Shown in pieces: positions 1 to 7,839 of a stretch of 25,125 nucleotides of DNA. The notes under the pieces are model-generated. The model worked only from the letters and a program-made list of their open reading frames with translations, was not told the origin of the DNA and ran no database searches. The position numbers and the translations under genes were made by a program. The DNA is taken from NCBI GenBank assembly GCA_900771005.1, contig CAAGMI010000113.1, forward strand, positions 1 through 25,125, read 5' to 3'. How positions within the stretch are numbered: position 1 is the stretch's first letter; every line of letters begins with the position of its first letter. Origin of the DNA: Rikenellaceae bacterium. GTDB taxonomy: Bacteria > Bacteroidota > Bacteroidia > Bacteroidales > UBA932.

Positions 1-336
1 TACACACGCAAGAATGACAAGGCACTCATCAATCAGCAGATGCAGGCATTGGATATTCAAAAGGATATGCTGGACTTCAAGACAAAACTGAGCAATACCG
101 GAGCATCGCAGGAGATATCTTTCCTGCGTCAGACATTGGAGGATGATACTGAGATACTCGAGCTCCGGACAGACGTGCGCAAGGCCGCCGAGGAAAGGCT
201 GGAGAGCGGAGTGATCGATGCCTCTGACCTCCTGCAGAAGATAAACGAGGAATCAGATGCCTCTCTACAGAAGAGCATCCATCAAATTGAGCTTCTCCAG
301 GCCCTGTACAGGCAGGAGAAAATAGAAAACGAATAA
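1..336 (+). CDS. TolC-family outer-membrane efflux protein, C-terminal part
   Basis: This gene is cut by the left window edge; frame 1 is open from base 1, so the visible 111 residues are the C-terminal end. The segment is almost wholly alpha-helical and heptad-like, with an AAEERLESGVIDASDLL stretch that matches the 'leaves a gap, then x-G-x-I/V-x-x-x-D-L-L' pattern in the last helical hairpin of TolC-type channels. The expected role is an outer-membrane and periplasmic tunnel for a tripartite exporter. A HlyD-type adaptor starts 11 bases after its stop codon, followed by ABC genes, which supports the assignment. The signal peptide and beta-barrel strands lie outside the window. A short helical coiled-coil protein of another kind is possible but less likely given the neighbours. 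Confidence 0.75.
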   Translation, partial: YTRKNDKALINQQMQALDIQKDMLDFKTKLSNTGASQEISFLRQTLEDDTEILELRTDVRKAAEERLESGVIDASDLLQKINEESDASLQKSIHQIELLQALYRQEKIENE

Positions 337-347
337 AAATACAGACA

Positions 348-1238
348 ATGAAAATAGAATCCACTTTCTTTTCAATGCTCGCCATGCTGGCTCTGGTATC
401 CTGCTCTCACGAAAAGAGTGACGCTACCGGTGTGTTCGAAGCCCCGATGACAACCGTCAGTGCCGAAACCTCCGGCAAGATACTGAGCATCAATGCATCT
501 GAAGGTGACCTCGTGTGCGCCGGTGATCAGCTGCTCCTAATCGATACCGTCCAGTTATTCCTTAAGCAAAGGCTGCTTGAAAGTCAGAGACAGACCGCAT
601 CTGCAGTTCTGAGTGACGCAAAGACACAGACTGAATCACTCAGAATGCAGCAGGAACAGCTTCGCAAGGAGCAGGCACGCCTCGACAGGCTCGTGAAAGC
701 CGGTGCGGCCACTCCCCAGCAAAAGGAACAGATTGACAACAATATCCTGACACTCGAATGGCAGATAAAGGCACTGGAAGAAAACATCAGCAACGCCAAC
801 GTTGCCCATCAGGGGAACGCCGCCAGTCTGGACATACAGATTGAATCCGTCAAGGACCTGATACGCCGCTGTCACGTCACGTCCCCGTCAAGCGGGACAA
901 TCGTTGCCCGCTATGTGGAAGAAGGTGAAGTAGTTGCAGAAGGAATGCCTTTGTTCAAACAGATTGATCTGAATAAAATATATCTCAGAGCATATTTCGA
1001 AGGCCGCAGGATGTCGGAAGTCAAGCTTGGAAGGACGGTAAAGGTAAGGACTCTTTTCGGCGGCAACGAGCGTGAATATGACGGAACGATAAGTTGGATA
1101 TCACCCGAGAGTGAATTTACACCGAAATCCATAATGACAAGTGATGACCGTTCGAATCTGGTTTATGCCGTGAAAATCAGCGTTGAAAATGACGGATTCC
1201 TCAGAAACGGCTTGTACGGTGAAGTCTGGCTGAAATAG
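348..1238 (+). CDS. HlyD-family periplasmic adaptor (membrane fusion) lipoprotein
   Basis: The 296-residue product should link the inner-membrane ABC permeases to the TolC-type channel. The N-terminus is a lipoprotein signal with lipobox LVSC, lipidated Cys19. A biotinyl-lipoyl-like half follows (TVSAETSGKILSINASEGD, then VCAGDQLLLID), then a long alpha-helical hairpin at about residues 65-170 rich in Gln, Glu and Lys. The second lipoyl half is recognisable as TSPSSGTIVARYVEEGEVV, and a beta-barrel domain ends the protein. This order is typical of HlyD/YhiI/YbhG adaptors that serve ABC-2 exporters. The gene lies 11 bases after the channel gene and 12 bases before the ATPase gene, so all are probably one transcript. 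The family call is secure; the exported substrate is unknown. Confidence 0.9.
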   Translation: MKIESTFFSMLAMLALVSCSHEKSDATGVFEAPMTTVSAETSGKILSINASEGDLVCAGDQLLLIDTVQLFLKQRLLESQRQTASAVLSDAKTQTESLRMQQEQLRKEQARLDRLVKAGAATPQQKEQIDNNILTLEWQIKALEENISNANVAHQGNAASLDIQIESVKDLIRRCHVTSPSSGTIVARYVEEGEVVAEGMPLFKQIDLNKIYLRAYFEGRRMSEVKLGRTVKVRTLFGGNEREYDGTISWISPESEFTPKSIMTSDDRSNLVYAVKISVENDGFLRNGLYGEVWLK

Positions 1239-1250
1239 GACAAAGGGAAT

Positions 1251-2696
1251 ATGCCGGAGAAAGTCGTTGAAATAAAAGGACTCTCGAAGAGTTTCGGTAA
1301 GGTGAAGGCCCTTGACAATATATCTCTTGATGTATTTCAAGGGGAAATCTTCGGCCTTGCCGGTGACGACGGCTCCGGGAAAACGACATTGTCAAGGATA
1401 ATCGCCTCCCTCTGCTCGTTTGATAAGGGTACCTGCACGGTATTCGGCAACGACGTACGGAATAACAGCCGCGCGGTCTATAAGGCAGCAGCCATAGTCC
1501 AAGCTTCTTCTCCTCTATACGATGAACTGACGATAGACGAGCATATTAAATTCCACGCCGAGCTTTTCAAGGTAAGTGAAAGAGAATATGCTCCTGTCAT
1601 AGAGCTCGTCTACAGGATGCTGGCGCCTTTTGCCGGCAGGCGTGCGGGCCAGCTGTCCGGAGGAATGCGGCAGAAACTTGCCCTGTGCTGTGCACTTGTG
1701 CATATGCCACGCCTTCTGATTCTTGATGAGCCGTCAACTGGAATTGACGCCATCTCCAGAATGGAATTCTGGGAACTGATAGAGCAAATGAACCGTGACA
1801 CAGGCATTACGGTAATCATATCGACCCCATACAAATCGGAAATAGGAAGATGCCATCGTGTCGCATATCTCGAATCGGGAAGAATAACCTCGATAAGCAA
1901 CACAAAGGCAACAGTGACAATCGGCACTGAACTTCGTCCAATGAACAAAACTGCGGAACCCGGTTCTCCGAAGTGTATAGAGGTCCACGACCTGACAAGA
2001 AAATTCGGTGATTTCATTGCGGTTGACAATATCAGCTTCGATGTTCACGAAGGAGAAATTTTCGGCTTTCTGGGAACCAACGGAGCCGGCAAGACCACTG
2101 CCATAAGAATGCTTTGCGGTTTGCTGCGGCCAAGTTTCGGGAGTGCGACAGTGGCGGGCTATGACATAGGCATACAGGCCGAGGAACTGAAGTCCCATAT
2201 CGGATATATGAGCCAGAAAATGAGCCTGTATCCAACCCTTACCGTGAAGGAGAATCTCCAGTTTTTTGCCGGAATTCACGGTATCTCCCAAATTCAAGCG
2301 AAACGTATGGTAAACGAGCATCTCGAACGTATGGGAATGGCAGACAAGGCCGGCCGCATACTCGGTTCCCTTCCCCTGGGGTGGAAACAGCGGGTGGCTT
2401 TCGCGACAGCTACGCTTCACCAGCCAAAGGTAGTCTTCCTCGATGAGCCCACAAGTGGTGTGGATGCCGAAACTTGCGACAAGATGTGGGAAACCATAAC
2501 ATCGTATGCGCATAGTGGCTCTGCTATACTGGTGACCACTCACAACATGGATGAGGCGATGTATTGCGACCGCCAGTGCATAATGGTTGATGGCGGCATA
2601 AAGGCAATGGGACAACTTGATGAGCTGGTGCGAAGCGGATTTTCGCCGGATTTCTTTGATGTATTCGACCTCATATCAAGCCCGTTCCGAGATTAA
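1251..2696 (+). CDS. ABC transporter ATPase with two nucleotide-binding domains (YbhF-like)
   Basis: The 481-residue protein has two ATPase domains in one chain, about residues 5-225 and 242-480. Domain 1 has Walker A GDDGSGKTT (38-46), signature LSGGMRQ (135-141) and Walker B LLILDEP (155-161), but its H-loop position reads STPYKSE, with Pro193 instead of His. Domain 2 has Walker A GTNGAGKTT (275-283), Walker B VVFLDEP (394-400) and H-loop His431 (TTHNMDEA), but its signature is degenerate, LPLGWKQ (374-380). Such asymmetry is known in YbhF-type ATPases. The two weak elements fall in the same composite ATP site, so one site is canonical and one degenerate. It should energise the two permeases encoded directly downstream (12-base gap). 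Confidence 0.93.
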   Translation: MPEKVVEIKGLSKSFGKVKALDNISLDVFQGEIFGLAGDDGSGKTTLSRIIASLCSFDKGTCTVFGNDVRNNSRAVYKAAAIVQASSPLYDELTIDEHIKFHAELFKVSEREYAPVIELVYRMLAPFAGRRAGQLSGGMRQKLALCCALVHMPRLLILDEPSTGIDAISRMEFWELIEQMNRDTGITVIISTPYKSEIGRCHRVAYLESGRITSISNTKATVTIGTELRPMNKTAEPGSPKCIEVHDLTRKFGDFIAVDNISFDVHEGEIFGFLGTNGAGKTTAIRMLCGLLRPSFGSATVAGYDIGIQAEELKSHIGYMSQKMSLYPTLTVKENLQFFAGIHGISQIQAKRMVNEHLERMGMADKAGRILGSLPLGWKQRVAFATATLHQPKVVFLDEPTSGVDAETCDKMWETITSYAHSGSAILVTTHNMDEAMYCDRQCIMVDGGIKAMGQLDELVRSGFSPDFFDVFDLISSPFRD

Positions 2697-2708
2697 CAAG
2701 CAATTCCT

Positions 2709-3776
2709 ATGCACCTTCTGCCAATCATAAAAAAGGAGTTCCTTCAACTTATCCGCGACAGGTACACAATCATCTTGATATTGTTTGCTCCTGTCCTTTA
2801 TATGCTGATCTTCTCCTTGACAACGACAATCGACATAAACAGAATCAAAGTTGCCGCATTCGCCCCGAACGCTTCTGAGGAGACACGCTCTTTCATTGAG
2901 CGGATAAACCACAATCCGTTGTTTGAATACAAAGGAATGATTGCCAATCTTGAAGAAGGCCGGAATATGATGATCAGGGACAGGCTCAACGCCATTCTGG
3001 TATTTCCTTCCGCTTTCGGTTCGGGAGAGTCCGGGATTCAGATTCTTACCGATGCCACGAATCCTTTCATCGGCTCCACAGCCGGTTCCTATCTTTCAAG
3101 TGCCCTTACCGAATATGAGGATTCTTCTGTCGGAGTATCCGTCAAGATGCTGCACAACCCCGGTCTGCTCAGCGTTTTCTTCTTCGGTCCGGGTTTTATG
3201 TGCTATGCGATGCTGTATTTCGTCATAATCCTCGTTGCGGCATCATTCGCAAAGGAAAAGGAAACAGGAACCATATATTCCATTGTTGCTTCTCCTGCGC
3301 ACAAATGGGAGATGCTCTCCGGTAAATCCATTCCGTATGTCATTATAGGTTTTGTGATATTTTTGTGCTGCTTTGCAGCAGGACATTGGGGATTGGAAAT
3401 TCCTTTGAAGGGGCGGTTCATAGATTTGTCAGTACTTGTACTGCTGTTCATAATCACAACAATCCTGCTTGGAGCGGCGATATCGACTTTCTCGGATTCT
3501 CAGGCCAACGCCATAGTGCTGGTAAGCAGTATAATAACTTTGCCGGTAGCCTATTTTTGTGGCATCTATTCTCCTGTTGAGAATATGCCCCAATGGGCGC
3601 AGGAAGTCAGCAAAGCTTTCTACATCAGTTGGTTTATGGATGCTTTTCGTAAGATAATGATTGAAGGCCAGTCCCTGTTTGCCGTGTGGAAGGATATCTT
3701 GTGCATTGGTGTCTCAACAGTTATATTTGCATTTCTGGACCATCATAGAATGAAGAATAACGTATGGCTTGGTTGA
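2709..3776 (+). CDS. ABC-2 type permease, first subunit (YbhS-like)
   Basis: The 355-residue inner-membrane protein has the ABC-2 exporter layout. There is a first membrane helix at about residues 20-40 (YTIILILFAPVLYMLIFSL), then an extracytoplasmic domain of about 130 residues, then a cluster of five membrane helices from about residue 160. The cluster contains the EKETGTIYSIVASP segment, the characteristic 'E(R/K)ExGT' coupling helix before the second helix. The ending PVENMPQWAQEVSKAFYISWFMDAFR is typical of the family's last extracytoplasmic loop. The gene starts 12 bases after the ATPase gene. Its last 13 bases overlap the next permease gene in another frame, so the two are probably translationally coupled and form a heterodimer. 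Confidence 0.92.
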   Translation: MHLLPIIKKEFLQLIRDRYTIILILFAPVLYMLIFSLTTTIDINRIKVAAFAPNASEETRSFIERINHNPLFEYKGMIANLEEGRNMMIRDRLNAILVFPSAFGSGESGIQILTDATNPFIGSTAGSYLSSALTEYEDSSVGVSVKMLHNPGLLSVFFFGPGFMCYAMLYFVIILVAASFAKEKETGTIYSIVASPAHKWEMLSGKSIPYVIIGFVIFLCCFAAGHWGLEIPLKGRFIDLSVLVLLFIITTILLGAAISTFSDSQANAIVLVSSIITLPVAYFCGIYSPVENMPQWAQEVSKAFYISWFMDAFRKIMIEGQSLFAVWKDILCIGVSTVIFAFLDHHRMKNNVWLG

Positions 3777-4900
3777 ACAGATTTTGTGCAATGGCGATAA
3801 AGGACCTCCGCCTGATCCTTCGCAACAGGACTCTTGTCCTGCTGTTGCTGGCTTATCCCTGGTTTATCATCTGCATTTCTCCCAGGCTTATCAACTATTC
3901 CCTCAAGGAATTCAAGGTGGTCATTATTGACAATGACAGGTCGGAGCTTTCAATGATGGTCGGACAGTCCATCGGACATTCACGACAAGTATCTCTTGTT
4001 TCGACCTGCAATACACTGCCGGAGGCGATGGATTTCATTGAGGCGGGTAAAGCAAACTGCGCAATCGAGGTTCCCGCAGGATGCGAAAAGAATCTGCTCA
4101 GATTCGGTGCAAAAGGCACCGTCGACACCAGAATCTCCGTCACTGCCAATGCTGTCAATATATCTTCGGCCATCACGGGGGTACAGGTGGTGGTAGAATT
4201 GTTGCAACGCTGCCTGAAACAGTTCGCAGAGCAGTCGGGAACAAGGCTGCCAGCCGGCTCCGAATTTATATCCATCCGGAATCTTTTCAATCCGCTCTTG
4301 TCCTATCTGATATTTATGCTGCCCGCCGTACTGATGTCTCTCGTTACAATACTTGGGGGCAACATAACCGGTACAAACATAATAAACGACCGCAACAACG
4401 GTACTGACGAACTGGTGAACGTGAGCCCGGTGAGCCGCTCGGAGGTTGTACTTTCAAAGACGCTTGTATGCTATCTTGTCGGGGTGGCCGAGCTGCTTTT
4501 CATCAATCTGATGTATTATTTCATTTACGATTTCAGCCCGAAAGGCTCCGCCTTGGGAGTCTTCATCATATTCTCCCTGTTCCTTTTGTGGACCATTCTT
4601 TTTACCATCTGGATAGGAAATATATCAGCCAGGCCGATACACGTCATACTTACTACGACAATAGTCCTTACCATCGCCCAGCAGCTGTCAGGCTTCGAGA
4701 CTCCGATCGAGAGTATGAAGGAGTGGATGCAATGGACCACCTGGACATCTCCGGCGCGATATCTGATTTCGGGCCTGAGGGCCGCATATCTCAAAGGGGC
4801 CGCTTTCGGTGAAATCCTCGTCCCGGTCGGAGCATTGTCCGCCTTTGTCGCTCTCACCTATCTTCTTGCCGTAAAGACATATAACAAGACTTCAGTATAA
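3764..4900 (+). CDS. ABC-2 type permease, second subunit (YbhR-like)
   Basis: The 378-residue protein has the same layout as its upstream partner: one membrane helix near residues 20-40, a periplasmic domain of about 150 residues, then five to six helices. The coupling segment is present as DRNNGTDELVNVSPVSRSE, close to the family's 'E-x-x-x-GT-x-x-x-L-x-x-x-P' pattern, with Asn-Asn before Gly. The last loop reads ESMKEWMQWTTWTSPARYL, matching 'M-P-x-W-x-Q-x-x-x-x-x-x-P-x-x-Y'. The start codon lies inside the preceding gene. With the channel, adaptor and ATPase it completes a one-operon exporter. Related systems move drugs, bile salts or lipids; nothing in the sequence fixes the cargo here. 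Confidence 0.92.
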   Translation: MAWLNRFCAMAIKDLRLILRNRTLVLLLLAYPWFIICISPRLINYSLKEFKVVIIDNDRSELSMMVGQSIGHSRQVSLVSTCNTLPEAMDFIEAGKANCAIEVPAGCEKNLLRFGAKGTVDTRISVTANAVNISSAITGVQVVVELLQRCLKQFAEQSGTRLPAGSEFISIRNLFNPLLSYLIFMLPAVLMSLVTILGGNITGTNIINDRNNGTDELVNVSPVSRSEVVLSKTLVCYLVGVAELLFINLMYYFIYDFSPKGSALGVFIIFSLFLLWTILFTIWIGNISARPIHVILTTTIVLTIAQQLSGFETPIESMKEWMQWTTWTSPARYLISGLRAAYLKGAAFGEILVPVGALSAFVALTYLLAVKTYNKTSV

Positions 4901-4904
4901 TAAT

Positions 4905-6707
4905 ATGCAAGCAATAATCCTGGCTGCCGGTATGGGAAAACGTCTGGGTGAATATACCCACGACAATACCAAGTGTATGTTGGAAGTAAATGGCGTAAAG
5001 CTGATTGACAGGGCATTGGCCTGTCTTCACGATGTCGGTGTCTCCAGGATAGTTTTGGTCGTCGGTTATAAAGGACAGAACGTCAGGAATCACGTTGGCT
5101 CTTCATATAAGGGTACGCCTGTGGTGTATGTTGAGAATCCGGTATATGACAAGACCAACAACATTTATTCTCTCTATCTGGCAAAAGATCATTTGCATGC
5201 GGAGGATACTGTTTTGCTTGAGTCCGATTTGATTTTCGATCCGGTCATTGTCAGGAAATTGACGGAAAACCCGTTTCCGAATATCGCACTGGTGGATAAA
5301 TATGAGAGTTGGATGGACGGGACGGTCGTGACTATAGATGAGGATGGTCAAATCACCGGTTTTATCGATAAAGCCGATTTCAGATATGAAAGATCCTCCC
5401 AATATTACAAAACCGTTAACATTTATAAATTCAGCAAGGAATTCTCAGCGAGATATTATGTACCTTTCCTGGAGGCATATTGTACCGCTATGGGCAATAA
5501 TGAATATTATGAGCAGGTTTTGAGGGTCATTCTTCACCTTCACAATGCTCCTCTTACAGCATTGCCTCTTTCCGGGGAGAAATGGTATGAGATAGACGAC
5601 GTTCAGGATTTGGATATCGCGTCGGGGATGTTTGCACAGTCCTGCGAGGAAAGATTCTTGTCCGTGACATCAAGATATGGCGGATATTGGCGTTATCCCC
5701 AAATGCTGGACTATTGTTATCTGGTCAATCCGTTCTTCCCTACGCAAAAAATGATGGATGAGATGAAAGCGTCTTTTGAGAAACTAGTATGTGATTATCC
5801 GTCAGGCATGAACGTCAATTCTCTTCTTGCTTCCAAAAATTTTAATGTGAAACAGGATTATATTGTTGCAGGGAATGGCGCAGCGGAATTAATTAAGTTG
5901 TTGATGGAGGGTGAGAGCGGTACATTGGGGACTGTTTTACCGACTTTTGAAGAATATCACAATCGCGTTGATAAAGAGAAGATTCTTCCGTTTATTCCAC
6001 AATCTGAAGATTTCCATTATTCTGCAAAAGATCTGATGGCGTTTTTTGCAGATAAACCCATAGATACGCTATTGCTGATAAATCCTGACAACCCCTCAGG
6101 AAATTACATTGCACGGGAAGAAATGCTTGGTCTTGTCGAGTGGACGAAACAAAAAAAGGTTCGATTCATAGTGGATGAGAGTTTCGTGGATTTTGCCGAT
6201 GAAGAATCATCGTTATTGGATAATGAATTATTGCGGAACAATCCGCATCTTTTCGTAGTTAAGTCCATAAGCAAGAGTTATGGAGTGCCCGGAATTAGAT
6301 TGGGTATTGTTGCCAGCGGGGACGTTGAAGCCATATCAAGGCTTAAGAAAGACGTTCCGATATGGAATATCAACTCATTCGGAGAATTCTTTATGCAGAT
6401 ATTGCGAAAACACAGGAAGGATTATTTGAAAGCCTGTGAGCAGTTCCGAAAAGAGAGAACTTTTTTCAGGGCCGAGCTGGAGAAAATCCCTTATCTGAAA
6501 GTGTTTCCGTCGCAGGCGAACTATTTTCTTTGTAAGGTCTCGGACAAATATTCCTCACGGGAATTGGCGGTCAGGCTTTTTGATGAAAACGTCCTGATAA
6601 AGGATTGCAGCACAAAGGCCGCTTTCAATGGTGGGAATTACATCCGGCTCGCAGTCAGAAATCATACCGACAACTTGCGCGTGATACAGCTCCTGCGAAA
6701 ATTGTAG
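4905..6707 (+). CDS. LicC-like nucleotidyltransferase fused to a HisC/CobD-like PLP enzyme
   Basis: This 600-residue protein joins two enzymes. Residues 1-245 are a nucleotidyltransferase: LAAGMGKRLG (6-15) with Lys23 following, NPVYDKTNNIYSLYLA (78-93), metal-site LESDLI (105-110) and a closing WYEIDDVQDLDIA. The TNNIYSL block is typical of LicC-type phosphocholine and PntC-type aminoethylphosphonate cytidylyltransferases. Residues 255-600 are a fold-type I PLP enzyme close to HisC/CobD: NPDNPSGN (393-400), VDESFVDF with Asp424, SISKSYGVPGIRLG with the PLP lysine Lys457, and Arg581 near the end. A plausible reading is that the second domain makes an amino-alcohol phosphate, perhaps by transamination or decarboxylation, and the first activates it as a CDP derivative. 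The gene starts 4 bases after the exporter genes and ends 1 base from a convergent gene. The domain calls are firm; the substrate is inferred. Confidence 0.88.
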   Translation: MQAIILAAGMGKRLGEYTHDNTKCMLEVNGVKLIDRALACLHDVGVSRIVLVVGYKGQNVRNHVGSSYKGTPVVYVENPVYDKTNNIYSLYLAKDHLHAEDTVLLESDLIFDPVIVRKLTENPFPNIALVDKYESWMDGTVVTIDEDGQITGFIDKADFRYERSSQYYKTVNIYKFSKEFSARYYVPFLEAYCTAMGNNEYYEQVLRVILHLHNAPLTALPLSGEKWYEIDDVQDLDIASGMFAQSCEERFLSVTSRYGGYWRYPQMLDYCYLVNPFFPTQKMMDEMKASFEKLVCDYPSGMNVNSLLASKNFNVKQDYIVAGNGAAELIKLLMEGESGTLGTVLPTFEEYHNRVDKEKILPFIPQSEDFHYSAKDLMAFFADKPIDTLLLINPDNPSGNYIAREEMLGLVEWTKQKKVRFIVDESFVDFADEESSLLDNELLRNNPHLFVVKSISKSYGVPGIRLGIVASGDVEAISRLKKDVPIWNINSFGEFFMQILRKHRKDYLKACEQFRKERTFFRAELEKIPYLKVFPSQANYFLCKVSDKYSSRELAVRLFDENVLIKDCSTKAAFNGGNYIRLAVRNHTDNLRVIQLLRKL

Positions 6708-6708
6708 A

Positions 6709-7839
6709 TTACAGAGACTTGATGTAAGCCCTCCTCCTTCTCTCGATAAGGTGTTCATAATCACGGAACTGCCCCTGATTCTTGAGGTTTGTTTCAAGTA
6801 TGGCGTTGGTCTCGGCCCACTTGACATTGTTCTTGATATACTCACCCAGGATGTCTGCAAATATTATACTGTTGATTCCGGTGTTCCGGTAATCGGGACG
6901 CACTCCCACCAGGAGCATCTCGACGCCTTCTCCGTGTTTGACAAAAAGAGTCCATAACAGCCGCAGCCATCCGAACGGGAACAACCTGCCTTTTGTTTTC
7001 TGCAATACTTCGACAATGGATGGCATTGCTATCCCGAAAGCCACCATCTCGCCCTTTTCATTTCTCAGGAAAGACATATACCTCGTATCAGCCACCTTCG
7101 TATAGAGGCCCATATATTTCTCGGCCATAGAGTCCGGCAGGACAGTGAAATCATAAAGGTCCCTGTAACATTCATTGATGAGATGGAACAACTCGTGGCA
7201 GCCCTCCGGCTTGGCAAGATCCCGTCGGCTGATATCGGCCCTGTGAACACCTGCACGCTCTTCGATTATCTTTGACAACCTTTCTATCCGTTCCGGACGC
7301 ACATTCGGGACTTTTCCCCTGTATTCCACCCAGTCAACGTCCTTTTTGAATCCCATAGCCTCCATATGCTCCGGATAATATGGGTAATTGTAATTCAACG
7401 CCATTGTGCTGGGAGCATCAAAACCCTCCACAAGCATACCTTCAGGGTCGAAGTCGGTAAAACCGAGGGGCCCGACGATTTTGTCCATCCCTCTCTGCCT
7501 GCCGAACTCTTCCACCTGTTCGAGCAAGGCTTGCGAGACTTCCCGGTCATCCACGAAATCAAACCATCCGAAGCGTACCTCCTGATGGTTCCACTGTTCA
7601 TTTGCCTTCCGGTTGACTATGGCGGCCACCCTTCCAACCAGAGTGCCGTCCTTATAGGCAAGGAACAAAGCCGATTCACTGAATTCCGACGCCGGGTTGC
7701 GATTCGGGGAAAGGGTGTTGAACTGGTCGAAATAGAGTTTCGGCACATAATACCCGCAATCGCGGTAAAGGCTTTCGGGGAATTTGATGAAAGCCTCCAA
7801 CTCACGACGGCGTGTAGCTTTTTTAATTACGATTGACAT
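6709..7839 (-). CDS. GNAT-like acyltransferase family protein (YghO-like)
   Basis: The product has 376 residues. The N-terminal part (FIKFPESLYRDCGYYVP, then ALFLAYKDGTLVGRVAAIVN) and the C-terminal part (EMLLVGVRPDYRNTGINSII) have the look of a GNAT fold; the last segment resembles the acyl-CoA-binding 'V-x-P-x-x-R-x-x-G' loop, here with Asn-Thr-Gly. IVGPLGFTDFDPEGMLVEG is a conserved-looking block that I associate with the YghO group of long GNAT-like proteins. The gene's start overlaps the end of the CDP-alcohol phosphotransferase gene by 13 bases, so they are co-translated. That link suggests an N- or O-acylation step on a lipid or its precursor. From memory, and not checked, related proteins act in bacterial ceramide synthesis. 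The family is fairly sure; the reaction is not known. Confidence 0.7.
   Translation of the reverse strand: MSIVIKKATRRRELEAFIKFPESLYRDCGYYVPKLYFDQFNTLSPNRNPASEFSESALFLAYKDGTLVGRVAAIVNRKANEQWNHQEVRFGWFDFVDDREVSQALLEQVEEFGRQRGMDKIVGPLGFTDFDPEGMLVEGFDAPSTMALNYNYPYYPEHMEAMGFKKDVDWVEYRGKVPNVRPERIERLSKIIEERAGVHRADISRRDLAKPEGCHELFHLINECYRDLYDFTVLPDSMAEKYMGLYTKVADTRYMSFLRNEKGEMVAFGIAMPSIVEVLQKTKGRLFPFGWLRLLWTLFVKHGEGVEMLLVGVRPDYRNTGINSIIFADILGEYIKNNVKWAETNAILETNLKNQGQFRDYEHLIERRRRAYIKSL

Noticed and set aside
1734..2615. Minus-strand open frame of 293 codons
   Set aside because: It is wholly inside the ABC ATPase gene, whose motifs are clear, and the translated protein shows no domain.
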